64,000 bases of DNA, from assembly GCA_036872755.1 (NCBI GenBank), contig JAVHNS010000014.1:186001-250000 (forward strand). The letters are read 5' to 3'. The notes beneath the pieces are model-generated. The model worked only from the letters and a program-made list of their open reading frames with translations. It was not told where the DNA came from and did no database searches. The first letter of the stretch is position 1, and each line of letters starts with the position of its first letter. Below, in pieces: positions 12,509 through 23,662 of this stretch. The translations under genes and the position numbers were made by a program. This DNA comes from Orbilia blumenaviensis. Taxonomy: Eukaryota > Ascomycota > Orbiliomycetes > Orbiliales > Orbiliaceae.

Positions 12509-13786
12509 CGACAGGATAGATCAGGTAAATACGTATATGTCGGATATTAAGGTATCATTAGCGGCGTCGCAGGCTGGTCAGGGACGTCATTGGTGATAGG
12601 CTGATTTGCTTATGGGCATATGAGGATTTTGGCTGCATATGTAAACGAGGAGGGGTGAGGCTGTTAGGGACATGCACAGGCGGTGTACAGGCGGTCATGG
12701 GGAGATGTGTTTCTGCCTGCTTCTATGCGTTGTGTTGCCCGTGGCCCGGATGGATGGATTTATTAGATAGGTTTCTTCTTCCTCCAGAGCAATGAAACCT
12801 ATCATCATCCATCATCTCTCTTCATCGGCTGCTTAGCTGACCTATCAGGGGTCTCGTTTTATTTTTTGTTCGGTTTTTTTTGTCTGTCGTTTCCGACAGT
12901 GACACGCAAGACCTTTTCTACACAGTACTTTTTCTTCTACACAAGTCGTTTTTCTAGATAGAGCATAGGCAGGTGTTGGGCTGCGTACGAGAGAGGGAAG
13001 GAAAGGGGCCCCATTTTGGCATAACAAAATAAAGGGAATAATCTAATCGACGGTGCTACGATGCACAGAGTATGAGCGTAAAGTTGATGTCTTGATGATG
13101 GTGAAGAAGAGGGGGTTGTATAGGTAGTCGTAGGCTAGTTATAACAGAATAGAGATGGGTGTCAAGCTCCAGCACATGTTTGATCATAAGGAAATTGGAG
13201 CTTAAGCTTTGCTGTGACCTGCTACTAGAGTATTGAGTAGTCTCGTTAGTGGTATTGAGGTGGCTAGATCAGAGTAGCCGGATCTGGAGTTTGAATGAAT
13301 CTACCTAAGCTGGGTCAGCAGCCAGGTAAGTGCCTAGCCAGCGCTGGTTATAGTGGAACCCTCATCGCGCACGTATGACGTCATGGACTCAACACCACGC
13401 TTCGGCACATGCATCCTGGCCATGGACGGCCATGTCACTGCACTGCCCCAGACGGTTCCTAGATGGCATTTGCGGTAATTTTATTATGAAGTTATATATT
13501 CTAGTCAAGTTTGATTAGAAGTCTAGTCACGGTATGATAAAAGCCGCTCAAATCCTAGCTATCGATCATGGTGGTGCACTCAATTCCATTGTCGTCAAGT
13601 ATTGAGAAGATATAGACACATAAGCGGTGTGCGACCGACGGAGCAAGTTGTAGGTACCAACTGGAGATCTAGAGATACGCCAATTCACCTTGTTATACGC
13701 TTCAGCATATTTCAATTTGCAGTCACTTCATATTTTGTATCAACAGACGACTACATACCTGAGCTTGCGCTTGCAGCCAATTGGAG

Positions 13787-15868
13787 ATGCCAGCCAAAAT
13801 ATTCCCATGGATGAAGCAGGGTCGTCGCGAGCATACCCGCAGCAATCCCAATGCTCGCGACACCCTCCCTAAATCTCGTCCTCCCAAGTCCCGCCCTCCA
13901 AGAAGTGCGCGAGACGTCCTGTTGCACAGTCTTCCCCAGTACTCTGGCCCTTACAATGTCGGAGTGATGGAATTGGAGTTACCAGTCTCCTCACCACGTT
14001 CCTTCGGGCCCGTTAAACGAAACGGCCGACACGCCTTGACCCTGGAAACCGTCCTTTTTAATATATATTATCCCGCCGCGATAGGGACTGGAAGTGGAAG
14101 GGATCCTTCAGGGGAACATCGCACGTGGTCACGAACAACGTGGTTACCACGTCCTCGGAGCTTGACCGCCAAAGGTTACGCAAAGTTTAGCAACATTCCC
14201 GCTCCTGCCATGTTAGCCTTTTTCGGGGTAACCGCGTGGTTTACTAAGATCCCCGCGTTTCGGAATGCTCGATTGGCAGATCATTGGCCACCACCTCATT
14301 CTGCCCGCAAAGGGGGTGATAAGATGAAGAACACGGCGGGGAAGGTACCTGAAAATTTACCTGAAGATTCAAAACCCGAGTTCCCACTTCTTATCTTCTC
14401 GCATGGTCTGGGCGGTAGCCGGTCGGTATATTCCTCCGTTTGTGGCGAGTTTGCTAGCTACGGTTTTGTAGTGGTTGCGCCTGAACATCGTGATGGCAGC
14501 GGTGCTCGTAGCGTAGTCAACTATGGGCCAGAGACAAGTTTCCTTTGGGAGGATATACTTCCAGCAACCCGGACAAAAACGCCAACATCGCCTGCAAATC
14601 CTAACTTCTGGTCTGCTGAGACTGAGAAGGCAAAACTTTTAGGGCGTAAGCCGGCCCGGGCCACTACAGAGGCTATAAACAATAGTATGAGGAGCGGTCC
14701 CGTGGAGGAATCATCGCCCAGACGAAAATATATTCACCGCAGAAAACGAGCTTTCACAGCTACGGCCTCAAAGCGACGGAAATATCGGACGGTTGACTAT
14801 CTTTGGCCAAAGGATAATCCATACGATACAAATCCAACAAATACGATTGACGCAGACCTTCGCACTGCCCAGATTAATATGCGGAAAGCCGAGCTCGCTG
14901 AAATATACAAAGCGATTCAAGTTATAAACGCAGGAGATGGTGAATTACTGTCCCAAATGAATCTACGGAAGAAAGGCGCAGCAGGTGCGTCTAGTCGCGG
15001 GCTGGAGGGCGTAAGCTGGATGGAATGGGAAAACCGAGTTCAAATCAGCAATGTTACCGTCGCAGGTCATTCATTTGGTGCCGCATCAACGATAGAGGTC
15101 TTGCGCAATCCAGAGGATGTGTTTGGTTATGAGTTAGATTCTTTACAAGGAATAATTTACGATCCTTGGGGCGCAGCAATCCAAGAGCCGGAGTCGAGAA
15201 ACACAACAATCCGAGCTCCGTTGTTGGGAATCAACAGCGAAGCGTTTATGCACTGGGCTGATAACTTTGAGATGGTAATGAAGGTATTTGAAGAGGCTTC
15301 AAGGAGTAACGAAAACTGTTGGATGATGACCGTTAAAGGCACAGTCCATATCTCTCAGAGCGACTTTACCGTTGTATACCCCCGCCTTTGCGCTCTACTT
15401 TTGAAGGCTAGCGCGGACCCGGAGCGAGCGATTGACATTAACATCAACGCAAGTTTGGAGTTTTTAAAACGGGTTATGCCTGCCAATGTCGCGCAGTGGA
15501 ACCGAGTAGACGATGAAGGCCTTCTGGATGTTAGGGTGATCGGCTGGGAAGATGAGGATAGGTTTGAGAGAAGGCCTACTGCGAACGGAATCGCAAAAAC
15601 GCTCAAAGCGCAAAAGGATCTACGGAGTAGAATTCAACCCCAACTTCCAAGTCTTCTTAGACGCAGGTGGAATCAGAAGCGCAAAGGCGGCATGGAAGAG
15701 GAGGTGTGGATGCATTTGAAGCCGGGGGATATGGAGGGATTAGAGACTGGGGAACCATTAAAAATTATTAAAGGAGTCGCGGAGCTCCGAGATGCAGACG
15801 TTGGTAAAGTTAATAGCAAACCCTCCGATCCTTTAGATTCGCAAAATACCAAAACCCAAAGGCAATAA
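13787..15868 (+). CDS. Platelet-activating-factor acetylhydrolase-like hydrolase
   Basis: A single-exon frame of 693 aa. I start it at the ATG at 13787, since the codon two before is TTG. It is an alpha/beta hydrolase of the PAF-AH isoform II type: YSGPYNVGVMELE and FNIYYPA near the N-terminus, the oxyanion stretch FSHGLGGSRSVYS (His about 206), the nucleophile elbow VAGHSFGAAS (Ser about 429), an Asp candidate in IIYDPWG (about 459) and the His motif VHISQSDF (about 521). The order and spacing match the family, with a long insert between the oxyanion strand and the elbow. There is no signal peptide; the N-terminus is very basic and Pro-rich. Expected activity is hydrolysis of short or oxidised acyl chains on phospholipids, probably intracellular. 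Confidence 0.85.
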   Translation: MPAKIFPWMKQGRREHTRSNPNARDTLPKSRPPKSRPPRSARDVLLHSLPQYSGPYNVGVMELELPVSSPRSFGPVKRNGRHALTLETVLFNIYYPAAIGTGSGRDPSGEHRTWSRTTWLPRPRSLTAKGYAKFSNIPAPAMLAFFGVTAWFTKIPAFRNARLADHWPPPHSARKGGDKMKNTAGKVPENLPEDSKPEFPLLIFSHGLGGSRSVYSSVCGEFASYGFVVVAPEHRDGSGARSVVNYGPETSFLWEDILPATRTKTPTSPANPNFWSAETEKAKLLGRKPARATTEAINNSMRSGPVEESSPRRKYIHRRKRAFTATASKRRKYRTVDYLWPKDNPYDTNPTNTIDADLRTAQINMRKAELAEIYKAIQVINAGDGELLSQMNLRKKGAAGASSRGLEGVSWMEWENRVQISNVTVAGHSFGAASTIEVLRNPEDVFGYELDSLQGIIYDPWGAAIQEPESRNTTIRAPLLGINSEAFMHWADNFEMVMKVFEEASRSNENCWMMTVKGTVHISQSDFTVVYPRLCALLLKASADPERAIDININASLEFLKRVMPANVAQWNRVDDEGLLDVRVIGWEDEDRFERRPTANGIAKTLKAQKDLRSRIQPQLPSLLRRRWNQKRKGGMEEEVWMHLKPGDMEGLETGEPLKIIKGVAELRDADVGKVNSKPSDPLDSQNTKTQRQ

Positions 15869-17019
15869 TGAACAAAATTCAAATTTACCAAATGCAATCT
15901 CTCGACGCGTTTACGGTGTATAGCCGAGTACAGCTAGACTTTTTTGTGCACATGTGTGTGTTTGTGCGGGTAAATGAAATCGGTGTTCAGAGCTACGGCT
16001 AGTAATTTGAACGCAGCAGCTAGTTAAATCCGAACTCTAGAATTAACTTTACACGCATCTATTTGCGCGCCTATATACGCTTACATGTAGCTTGAGGCAC
16101 TAGTCCCATGTATATATCAGGATTTGAGATCCAGCTTGAACAAACCTAAACCCATTGTGTCGTAGATGAAGCAAAGTTAATAGGTGAGTGTTCAGCCTCT
16201 TAAGGGGGTTTGGAATATGGAAGTAACCTATAGCTAGCTCGAATGCTCTGGGCTATAAGAATAATATGAATGCGGCGCATACCATTTAGAGGTTCTTCCA
16301 GGATTGATATGACATCAGAATGAAATGCAAGATAAGTTTTGCCTCATAAATTAGATAGTTTATCTTAAAATCAATTCAAATACGCTACCACAGACCTCAT
16401 CCGGATTATTTCCGTATATACGTAGTTTAGTTTCAATCTGGGCCGATTGAGCTAAAAATACAGCCTTTGAACGTTATCCCAGATCTATAAGCCAGCCCCT
16501 TTGGCACAAAACATCGATTTGTTTCCAATTTCATGTTCAGATCTGGCATCCTAGTTTTCGAAGCATTTTGTTTTCCCGAACTATTAACATGTTATGCAAT
16601 TTTCCTTGAAATTGTGAGGGATTTATCGCTTTGAGAGCGATGCTAGCCTCGAGACCCTGTGCATATGAAACTGCAATGAGTGGCACAGGGCAGTGCTGTA
16701 GCGCTATCCTTTCCTGCTGCTGGTATACTTTTGACATTGGATCGCGTGGTCCGTCACATATAGCTCTTTGCAAGACCTTAAAAATAGCTGAGATTGATAT
16801 ATAAATGGTTATCATGATTATGGTCGGTAGTACTTACTAACCGATATTCTTAACGCTTCTCTCTCTCTTCTTATACAAACGCCCCTGTATATATATACGT
16901 ATCTATCTTTCTAGCTCTGTAGTTTCTTCTTGCCGTTAAATAGGGGGCCGAGTAACAGATCCCTACCCTCAGCGACTTATATACGCGCAATAATTTATTT
17001 ATAATCTAACGCCTATGCG
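15869..17019. other. Spacer with no visible gene
   Basis: Only short out-of-context frames are present. CT-rich sequence near 16855-16920 lies upstream of the next gene and may be part of its promoter or 5' UTR. Confidence 0.4.
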
Positions 17020-18383
17020 ATGTTCTTTTCCAGTGGTCTCAAATTCCGAGCTAGGTCTGGTCGTGACGGGACTGATACAGTGGGATTGGCTTTCTATTTG
17101 TCCCGCCTCATCACTACCATGCTATTTATTGGATGGCTAGCCACAGTTGATGGAGTCAGCCTCGGAGAAAGTGCTAACGTTGTACCTGGAGCCTCGTCAC
17201 CACCGAAAGGCACTAGCCTGAACATACGCACTGTACCATCGGACACCGGCGGTTTCCACGACGAGCTGGTAATTACCTGCGCGAACGCCAGAACAGCATT
17301 TGTACAAATACTCCAAGATCCAGACGACCGTAGTGAATTCGATAATCCAGTGCACAGACTTTTGTGGTCTTTTTTCAGACAAGAGACGGTTTCGGAGTCG
17401 ACTAGGCTGGATAGGTTTAGGAGTATGCAAACTGACTGCATATACGGCTGTCGATGTGATAGGGAAAGAGGATTGCTCATACCAAATCCTGGCAACCGCG
17501 TCAGGCTGGTTAATGGTGTTCCTAGGGGGGATTGTATTACTTACGAGGCGGCGCTTGCTTGTAGGATATTCTTTAGTAAGTAATGAGCCCCAAACTTCTC
17601 GTGGTTAGTTTATTCAAAACCCAGAAGTGTAATACCCACAACGCTCTTCATCTGAGCTAGATACGTCTAGTGGCATCATATAAAACGACTTTTGAATATA
17701 CTGATATCAGTTATATTAATCAAACTGAATTTACTTGTATCGTCTCGCTAATATCAATTAATTTTACCGCGTACATTTAATTAAATGTTAGAATGCTCAT
17801 GCGCAGCAACCATGGTCGTGAAACCACACAAAGAAATTCCTGCTTATACTTTTCAGGATCGATTCAATGAGGTTTACAAAGGCCCCAGTAATATGATTGA
17901 TACAACCCCACTGGACGTTTTCGCAGGAGACCCTGTAAACGCCCCTGGCGGGGCCCCCGTAAACGCGTTTGGGAGAACTCTAAAAGTTAAATGGGGTAAT
18001 GCCGGTTGGAAAGGCGATGAACCATTCTATTTATATGGCCCAGACGGTGTGTACTCTGACTCGGACGCCATGGGTGCGCGGTCTGGGAGCGACTATGCTG
18101 CAGGATGGGACCGTTTCAGGAACAGTAAACACCGCCGTGTGTACCGCTCCTCAATGCCTTGAGATCTTCAGTAGCCAATGCGCAATTATAAATGCTAGGC
18201 GCATGGGGGTTTGAAGTTATTAGAATGTTAATTATAGAATATCCTGTGGCAGCGAATTGTTTGGGTTTAGATAAATATGTATATTTGGTGGAAGCTAGTC
18301 ATTATGATGATCCAACTAGACTTAGAAACCCAATGTATCAAATGAGTGGCTTATTTCGAGTATTAGGATATAATTATAGTTAA
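17020..18383 (+). CDS. Putative secreted protein, unknown family
   Basis: I do not recognise this family. Three coding segments join: 17020-17575, about 17792-18124 (a second usable acceptor is at 17806) and 18199-18383, giving about 352-357 aa. The second intron (18125-18198) joins cleanly in phase 1. The first intron is long (about 216-231 nt) and its acceptor is uncertain. A hydrophobic segment (MLFIGWLATVDGVSLG, about residues 34-49) could be a signal peptide if translation starts at the internal ATG 17119, or a signal anchor if at 17020. The middle is Cys-containing (CIYGCRCDRERG); the C-terminal part has FYLYGPDGVYSDSDAMG and YPVAANCLGLDKYVYLVEAS. It could be an effector-like or other secreted protein; no function can be assigned. 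Confidence 0.5.
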
Positions 18384-20072
18384 CTAGTGCTTAAAATTTG
18401 CCTGAATTAAAAGGAGGGTCTATAACTATCTATCATCTGGAGCCGCTGAGGCCTTATCAATTGAAAATATATTTTGATAAGCTACTACATCTTGAATTAC
18501 TCGGTTAGATCTAAAGATTCGAAGCTGGTATAAGACGGAGAGAGTTTCAATTCACATGATGGGATCTAGGGGGCTGAATAAATATCTTCTATGGCAGCAC
18601 TATATGGCTCTGTAGCTGTGAATCTATGGTCATGGACTATAGCCTAGTGGTCGAAATGAAAGGGGCTTAAATCAGGGACTAGAAACTCTATAAACACGCC
18701 ACGTGTGTATGTATGTATACCACAAAGCTGTTATCTAATGGCTGGAGCGTTTAATGCCTAGGCCTAAGGGGTCCGGATAGTGGCCGGTCGACAGCACCGG
18801 CAGTTGGTGTTCCTGGCATCATAGTAATATCGTGATCCCAGTTTTCTGCAAAGACCAAGCATGGTCCCTGTGGGTGCTCGTTCCTAATTTGGTCGTCGTG
18901 ATAGATTCTGAGCTCGCGAGCTCGTGTGCAATTAGTACTAATACCTTACTAATTTCTACGGAATTGGCCAAGCATGCATGCGATGGATTCAAGCCTATAA
19001 ATATCCTTACTTTTATTTCCGTCATGTATCGTAGCCCATGTCGATATCTCTAGTCTAACGCACTCTAATAGGTATTGGTTGTGATGCTTAACTAGTCACT
19101 TGCCTCCAAACCCAGGCACTTTCCGCACAAGGGTTGTGGTGGAACAATCGTTAAGGACCGTAATTGTACAGTAATTTCAAATTTAAGGCATCTTGTAAGG
19201 TGGTCCGATGCGTCAATGGTATATCAGGTTAGCGACCTTTGGACAGTTAAAGGTTGATTTAAACTCCGGATTTGCCAACCTACTACGAGTTCGAACGTAG
19301 CTCTTTGTATAGGGCTATATATATATACATATCGAGGAACTAGCATTTACGTAACAGTTCTTTTCAACTCTTCTCTTTTTTTTTAATTAACAGTGAAACG
19401 GATAAACCGGCGATGTTGCACGGCAAATACAAGCCTGGGGTACGCATAGTAAAACACATAATTCGCTATATTATATCCAAGCTACCTAGGTAGCTGCAAG
19501 AGTCGTCATATCGTCAATGGAAGAACTAGTTAATTTACCCGATTGATGAGGCGGCTCAACTGAACCCTGCCGTCTCCCCCGCAGTTCCACAAATTATAAT
19601 CAGAAGGGTTAAATACAGCCCCACGATCGGGTCTATTAAAATCTGACGAGAGGCAACCCATTTTCGTTTCGGCCGACATGAAAAAAAAAAAAAAACGTGG
19701 CATGACTAGTACACACAAGCTTCCGCCTCCATGCTTGATCATTGCACAATTCTCGTTCGCCTATATCCTAGAGCTGCTAATGGTAGTCAGAGCTTACCAA
19801 TTTTCGTACTCGCGTATTGAACAGGGTCGCGGGAAGGCTTCGGTTCGGAGTCCGGGACGTTTATCCTGATCCCTACCTTATTCAGCGTCGAATGTTTTCC
19901 TCGACGCGCAAGACGTGATATTTAAAGCTTCGTTCTCGCATGCTAGCTTGCTACCGTAAACGTAGAACCCTATAGACTTGCGGCCCAGGGTAAGCCTAAA
20001 CTTGAGTCCTACAATTAAATCTGTTAAACCCAACAAGAGAAAAACGCTCCAGCTCGTCGGAAATCTTCGAAA
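18384..20072. other. Spacer with no visible gene
   Basis: No coding region can be supported. An A-tract lies at about 19679-19694. Short frames on both strands lack any domain or splice support. Confidence 0.4.
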
Positions 20073-20808
20073 ATGTTGGGAATCTCAAAGATAATTGCGG
20101 CGGCCTTATTCGTTACAAACGTGCTGGGAAAGACGACTCCAGTGCCTTTATGTCCACAGCCTACTCAGACCACTGTCACACGCTGGCTCGCCACTGAAAC
20201 CACCACTACGACGCTTTCGACTACGACACTTACCAATGGAATCTCTTCATTGGGGAGTGTTACCTCTACGCAGTCTTTGACTGAGACACGCACGATTACT
20301 ACTCAGAAGACGGTTTATTCTCCGTCCGTGATCACAATCCCAGGTATGCATGCATATCTATGATGCATGATCGAACATTTTATAGAACTATTAAATTGAC
20401 GCTAATTTCCGATACTTCTGGATAGAAACTACAATCACCTCAACTGTAACTGGACCAACTACCACTCTTGTTTGGTTTACTTCCAGGTCGACCGTCGTGC
20501 TACCGGGTACTCCCCCTGCATCTCTCTGCCTCACCAAGACGTGCACGTCGACAATCCAAAAGACCCTGACCACAACTTGGACAAACCGTCTATTCTACGA
20601 GACCACCTGGACAAGCACTGTTGGCCACGTTCTGACCCAGACTAAAGTCATCCTTACAACCACAACACGCACTGTTACAACCCCCGGTAGCACGACGGCA
20701 CTTACAACCGTAATTCGTACAGCCACCAATTATCCCGTTGATATCACAGATACAACGGAGTGGACCACACAGTATGCAACTGCTGCGCCTACTACTTGTA
20801 TTTGGTAA
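20073..20808 (+). CDS. Small secreted Thr-rich (mucin-like) protein
   Basis: Two exons (20073-20343, 20426-20808) give 217 aa. The 82-nt intron has GTATGC/TAG ends and a CGCTAAT branch point. The N-terminus MLGISKIIAAALFVTNVLG is a signal peptide. The remainder is dominated by Thr with Ser and Val in short repeated patterns (TTTTLSTTTL, TTTTRTVTTP), with a few cysteines. Such proteins are usually heavily O-glycosylated and wall-associated or secreted. No GPI signal is evident, as the C-terminus ends in a short polar segment. Confidence 0.72.
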
Positions 20809-21308
20809 AATTAGAAAAGTTGGTTTGAAGGGGTCAGGGGTACGGGTTGTATTGTGGCCTAAGTACTTCTGGCTTTGATGAGGATCTTGCGGGTTCCTGC
20901 TTCTTAGTGTCTTGTATATATTTCAGTCTACACAATGCTCAAGATATTATAGTGTAGTCCGAGCCTGAGTCCTAGTCCGGTAGCTCTAGGAAGTATATAA
21001 TTATAAACTCCGTACTGAGGCCTCGAGGCACGATACGAACATCTGAAATATCTATTATCTTAGGCTACCTCGCTATCGATAGCTATCCTTGTACTTATAT
21101 CTGACATTTGGGCAAGGTGATCCTTACCCACAAATATATTAGCACTTTCCGCAAAGAAAAGCATATGAATGAAACGCGTACCACATACCCAGGGAAATGG
21201 TACTTTGACAGGATTACCACGCTACTAGGCATAATACGAGGGGCCTTTTGACAACGATGAATTCGTATTGTATACTTATATTTATTACTGTAAATACGAA
21301 ATATTCGA
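20809..21308. other. Spacer between convergent genes
   Basis: This is the 3' flank of the Thr-rich gene and of the second 7-TM gene. I see no gene or repeat. Confidence 0.4.
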
Positions 21309-22748
21309 CTATCCAGGGTCTTGTGGTCCGTTTGCAATGTCTTCCCCCGCTCGAGCTCGTGCCGCCTCCGCCTCAGCAATAGCCTCCATCCTCTCAAAGC
21401 TGTCCACCCTTAAAATCGCACTCTCCCTATCCAATACAGACCCCCTTCTGCCGGATCCAGAATACTGCGCGCTCATACCTGTCCCGCTCCCCGAACTTGA
21501 ACCCCTAAAGTCCAACGATTTGCCCTCTTTATAGCTACTCCCCATATCCTTCCCATATCCAGAGCCAGTGTTGAAGGAGGTGCCTAACAGCTCAGCTCTA
21601 GTACTCCTGCTAGCAGTGAATTTACTCCATCTCCGGCGAACCAGCGCTTTGAACGCCGGAAGGCAGCAGATTATGATTCCCATTCCCTGCTCGAGGGCGC
21701 CCCAGGCATTAACTATACTGATTATGGGTGTATAGTGGGTTGTGAGAACATATGCCACACGGCTAAGGGATATTACTACACCAATAAATCCAACGGCAAA
21801 CATTCCGGCTGCTGCATAGAATCTTTGTTTGCTACTACGTTTGATGATGTGGAGGAATGAAAATGGGAAGGAGAAAACTGTCCAAGTATATATATGGTCA
21901 GTTACAGATTTAGTTCTTGATCGATAAAGGAGATTGAGTGACTGTCCGGTAGGTATCGATATATCCGACGGCTAGAATTTTCTGATGGTTTAAAGATGAA
22001 CTTACTCAGTACTTCCGTGGTAACATGCAGCGAAACCGTTCCAATAAATGCTTCTCTTGAGAAATAGGCCAAACAGCTTCTTTCATGTGTAGGGTGGATG
22101 TCCCAGTTCATCCATATCGGGTTACAACAAAAAATCGTAATGCAGACCATTGCAATGCATGAAGCAAAAGTAATCACTGCCAAACAGTGAAGCACAATCC
22201 GGTGTTTTGGTAGTGCTGCCTGGGGTACTAGTTTATAGTACAACACCACTAAATAAAACTTTACTGCCCACCAGGTTCCATAGTATGGGAGCAAGGACGC
22301 AAACATAACTTTTAGCAATGCTTTAAGCCTTTCTGGGGGTAGAATGTGATAGGCCGATAGAGGTTCATGCACATCGGGAATAACGTTCATTTTGTCAAAT
22401 CCGTCCTCGAGTATTACGGTCGCTGTATCGGCGAGATTTGATAGATAGTAGAGAAATAGCGCGAATGAGATGATCCAGTCGCTGAATGTGAAGCGGCAGT
22501 TCCTTATCTTCCAGCCTTCAAATCTGAGGTTCCGATTGCGCATGTAGAAACGCAGGCCAACAAATACACCGGCGATAGCGCCGAAAAGCCATTCTAGAAC
22601 CTGGTTAAAAAGCTTTGATTAGTGTGGATCTGCCTGTAACTGTATTTGAAATTGAGTGGATATATATAGCACAAGGGATTGTGGGGCACGGCTTGCTTAT
22701 AACAGATGGGAAACCTACATTGACCACGAGTGGCTTGACATACCACAT
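21309..22748 (-). CDS. Fungal 7-TM integral membrane protein (rhodopsin-domain-like)
   Basis: Three exons on the minus strand (22748-22719, 22600-22006, 21877-21309) give 397 aa. The introns (118 and 128 nt) join in phases 0 and 1; the first has a CACTAATC branch point. The short first exon encodes MWYVKPLVVN. The body contains LEWLFGAIAGVFVGLRFYMR, WIISFALFLYYLSNLADT, WWAVKFYLVVLYYKLVP, a Cys/Trp loop with NPIWMNWDIHPTHERSCLAYFS, HVTTEVLIFSFPFSFLH and GVVISLSRVAYVLT, consistent with seven helices. The C-terminal tail of about 110 residues is Gly/Ser-rich and polar. It resembles the fungal integral-membrane/rhodopsin-domain group but is clearly different from the gene at 5.6-7.4 kb. Ligand and role are unknown. 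Confidence 0.8.
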
Positions 22749-23662
22749 GGCATCCACATATAGCTTTCTAAGATCTAGCAATTACGTTGGATCCTAGAAG
22801 ACCTCGAGTCCCGGATTGGGTGAGCTGAATATCCGAGGTCAATAGATTAATAGATTCCCACTCGCCGGACTTATTAGCACCTCGATACGTTAATAAAAAG
22901 GGCCTTTGGTTGATACGCAGCCAGTATCTCGGGGATAGGTTTATAAAAACAGATTGATATCTTAGTTATCATTCCGGTCTGTTGGAATAAATTAATGTTT
23001 GTTGCATAGACAGCATTTAGAGGAGGGCCAAGAACTATAGATGAAGAAGCTACAGAAAATAACTCAGGGGCTACTGCCATATATCAACGTTAGGAACTCG
23101 CTTGGGGTAATGGGGATTGATATTGGGTTATTAATGCCTCTAATCCCCGCAAACGGGTAACGAGACCACCATAAAGCATGCGTCGTAAAGGGACTACTAA
23201 AGAAAGGTTTAGAGTCATGGTTTTATGTATGGTTCGGAATCCACAAGGTTCGAGATAAGATTAAGTTTGGAGCTCGATACGATGACACTAGTACATACCT
23301 AGGTAGTTATTTGCCCCTGTGATTAATTATTCATGCAGAACACCGGAGATATATGGGAGTTGTAGGTATACGTCACAGATAAACAATACGGTTATGTCTT
23401 CACGGCTGAGGTATTGTCACGAAACGGGAGGGGAATGCTTCAAAGAACAACGAAAAACAACAGGACTCAACCCAGCTCGCCCCGCCCAACCCGCACCGGA
23501 TACTTGATAAGCGTGGGTTCCCGTTAATGTGCCGGGTCGGGAGGGATCTGCCGGGCCTGTCCTTTTCCATTCAAAGCAGTTATCTATATAAAATAATAAA
23601 AACAACAAAAAAAAAAAACGAAAACAAAAGACAAAAAAGAACCCCCCCCCCACCCCAACGCC
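22749..23662. other. Spacer with A/C-rich low-complexity end
   Basis: No gene seen. The last 80 bases (about 23580-23656) are A-rich, then C-rich, and probably belong to the 3' flank of the long minus-strand gene. Confidence 0.4.

Larger units (their letters stand above)
10665..13786. other. Long divergent intergenic region
   Basis: It separates the minus-strand esterase from the plus-strand PAF-acetylhydrolase-like gene. It holds a T-tract (about 10848-10864), a trinucleotide microsatellite (11863-11969) and a possible pair of orphan exons (12278-12508), each listed separately. I see nothing else coding. Confidence 0.45.

Noticed and set aside
19190..19315. tRNA-like stretch with a TTCGA-containing hairpin
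   Set aside because: The would-be T-loop is eight bases and I could not pair an acceptor stem or place an anticodon arm.
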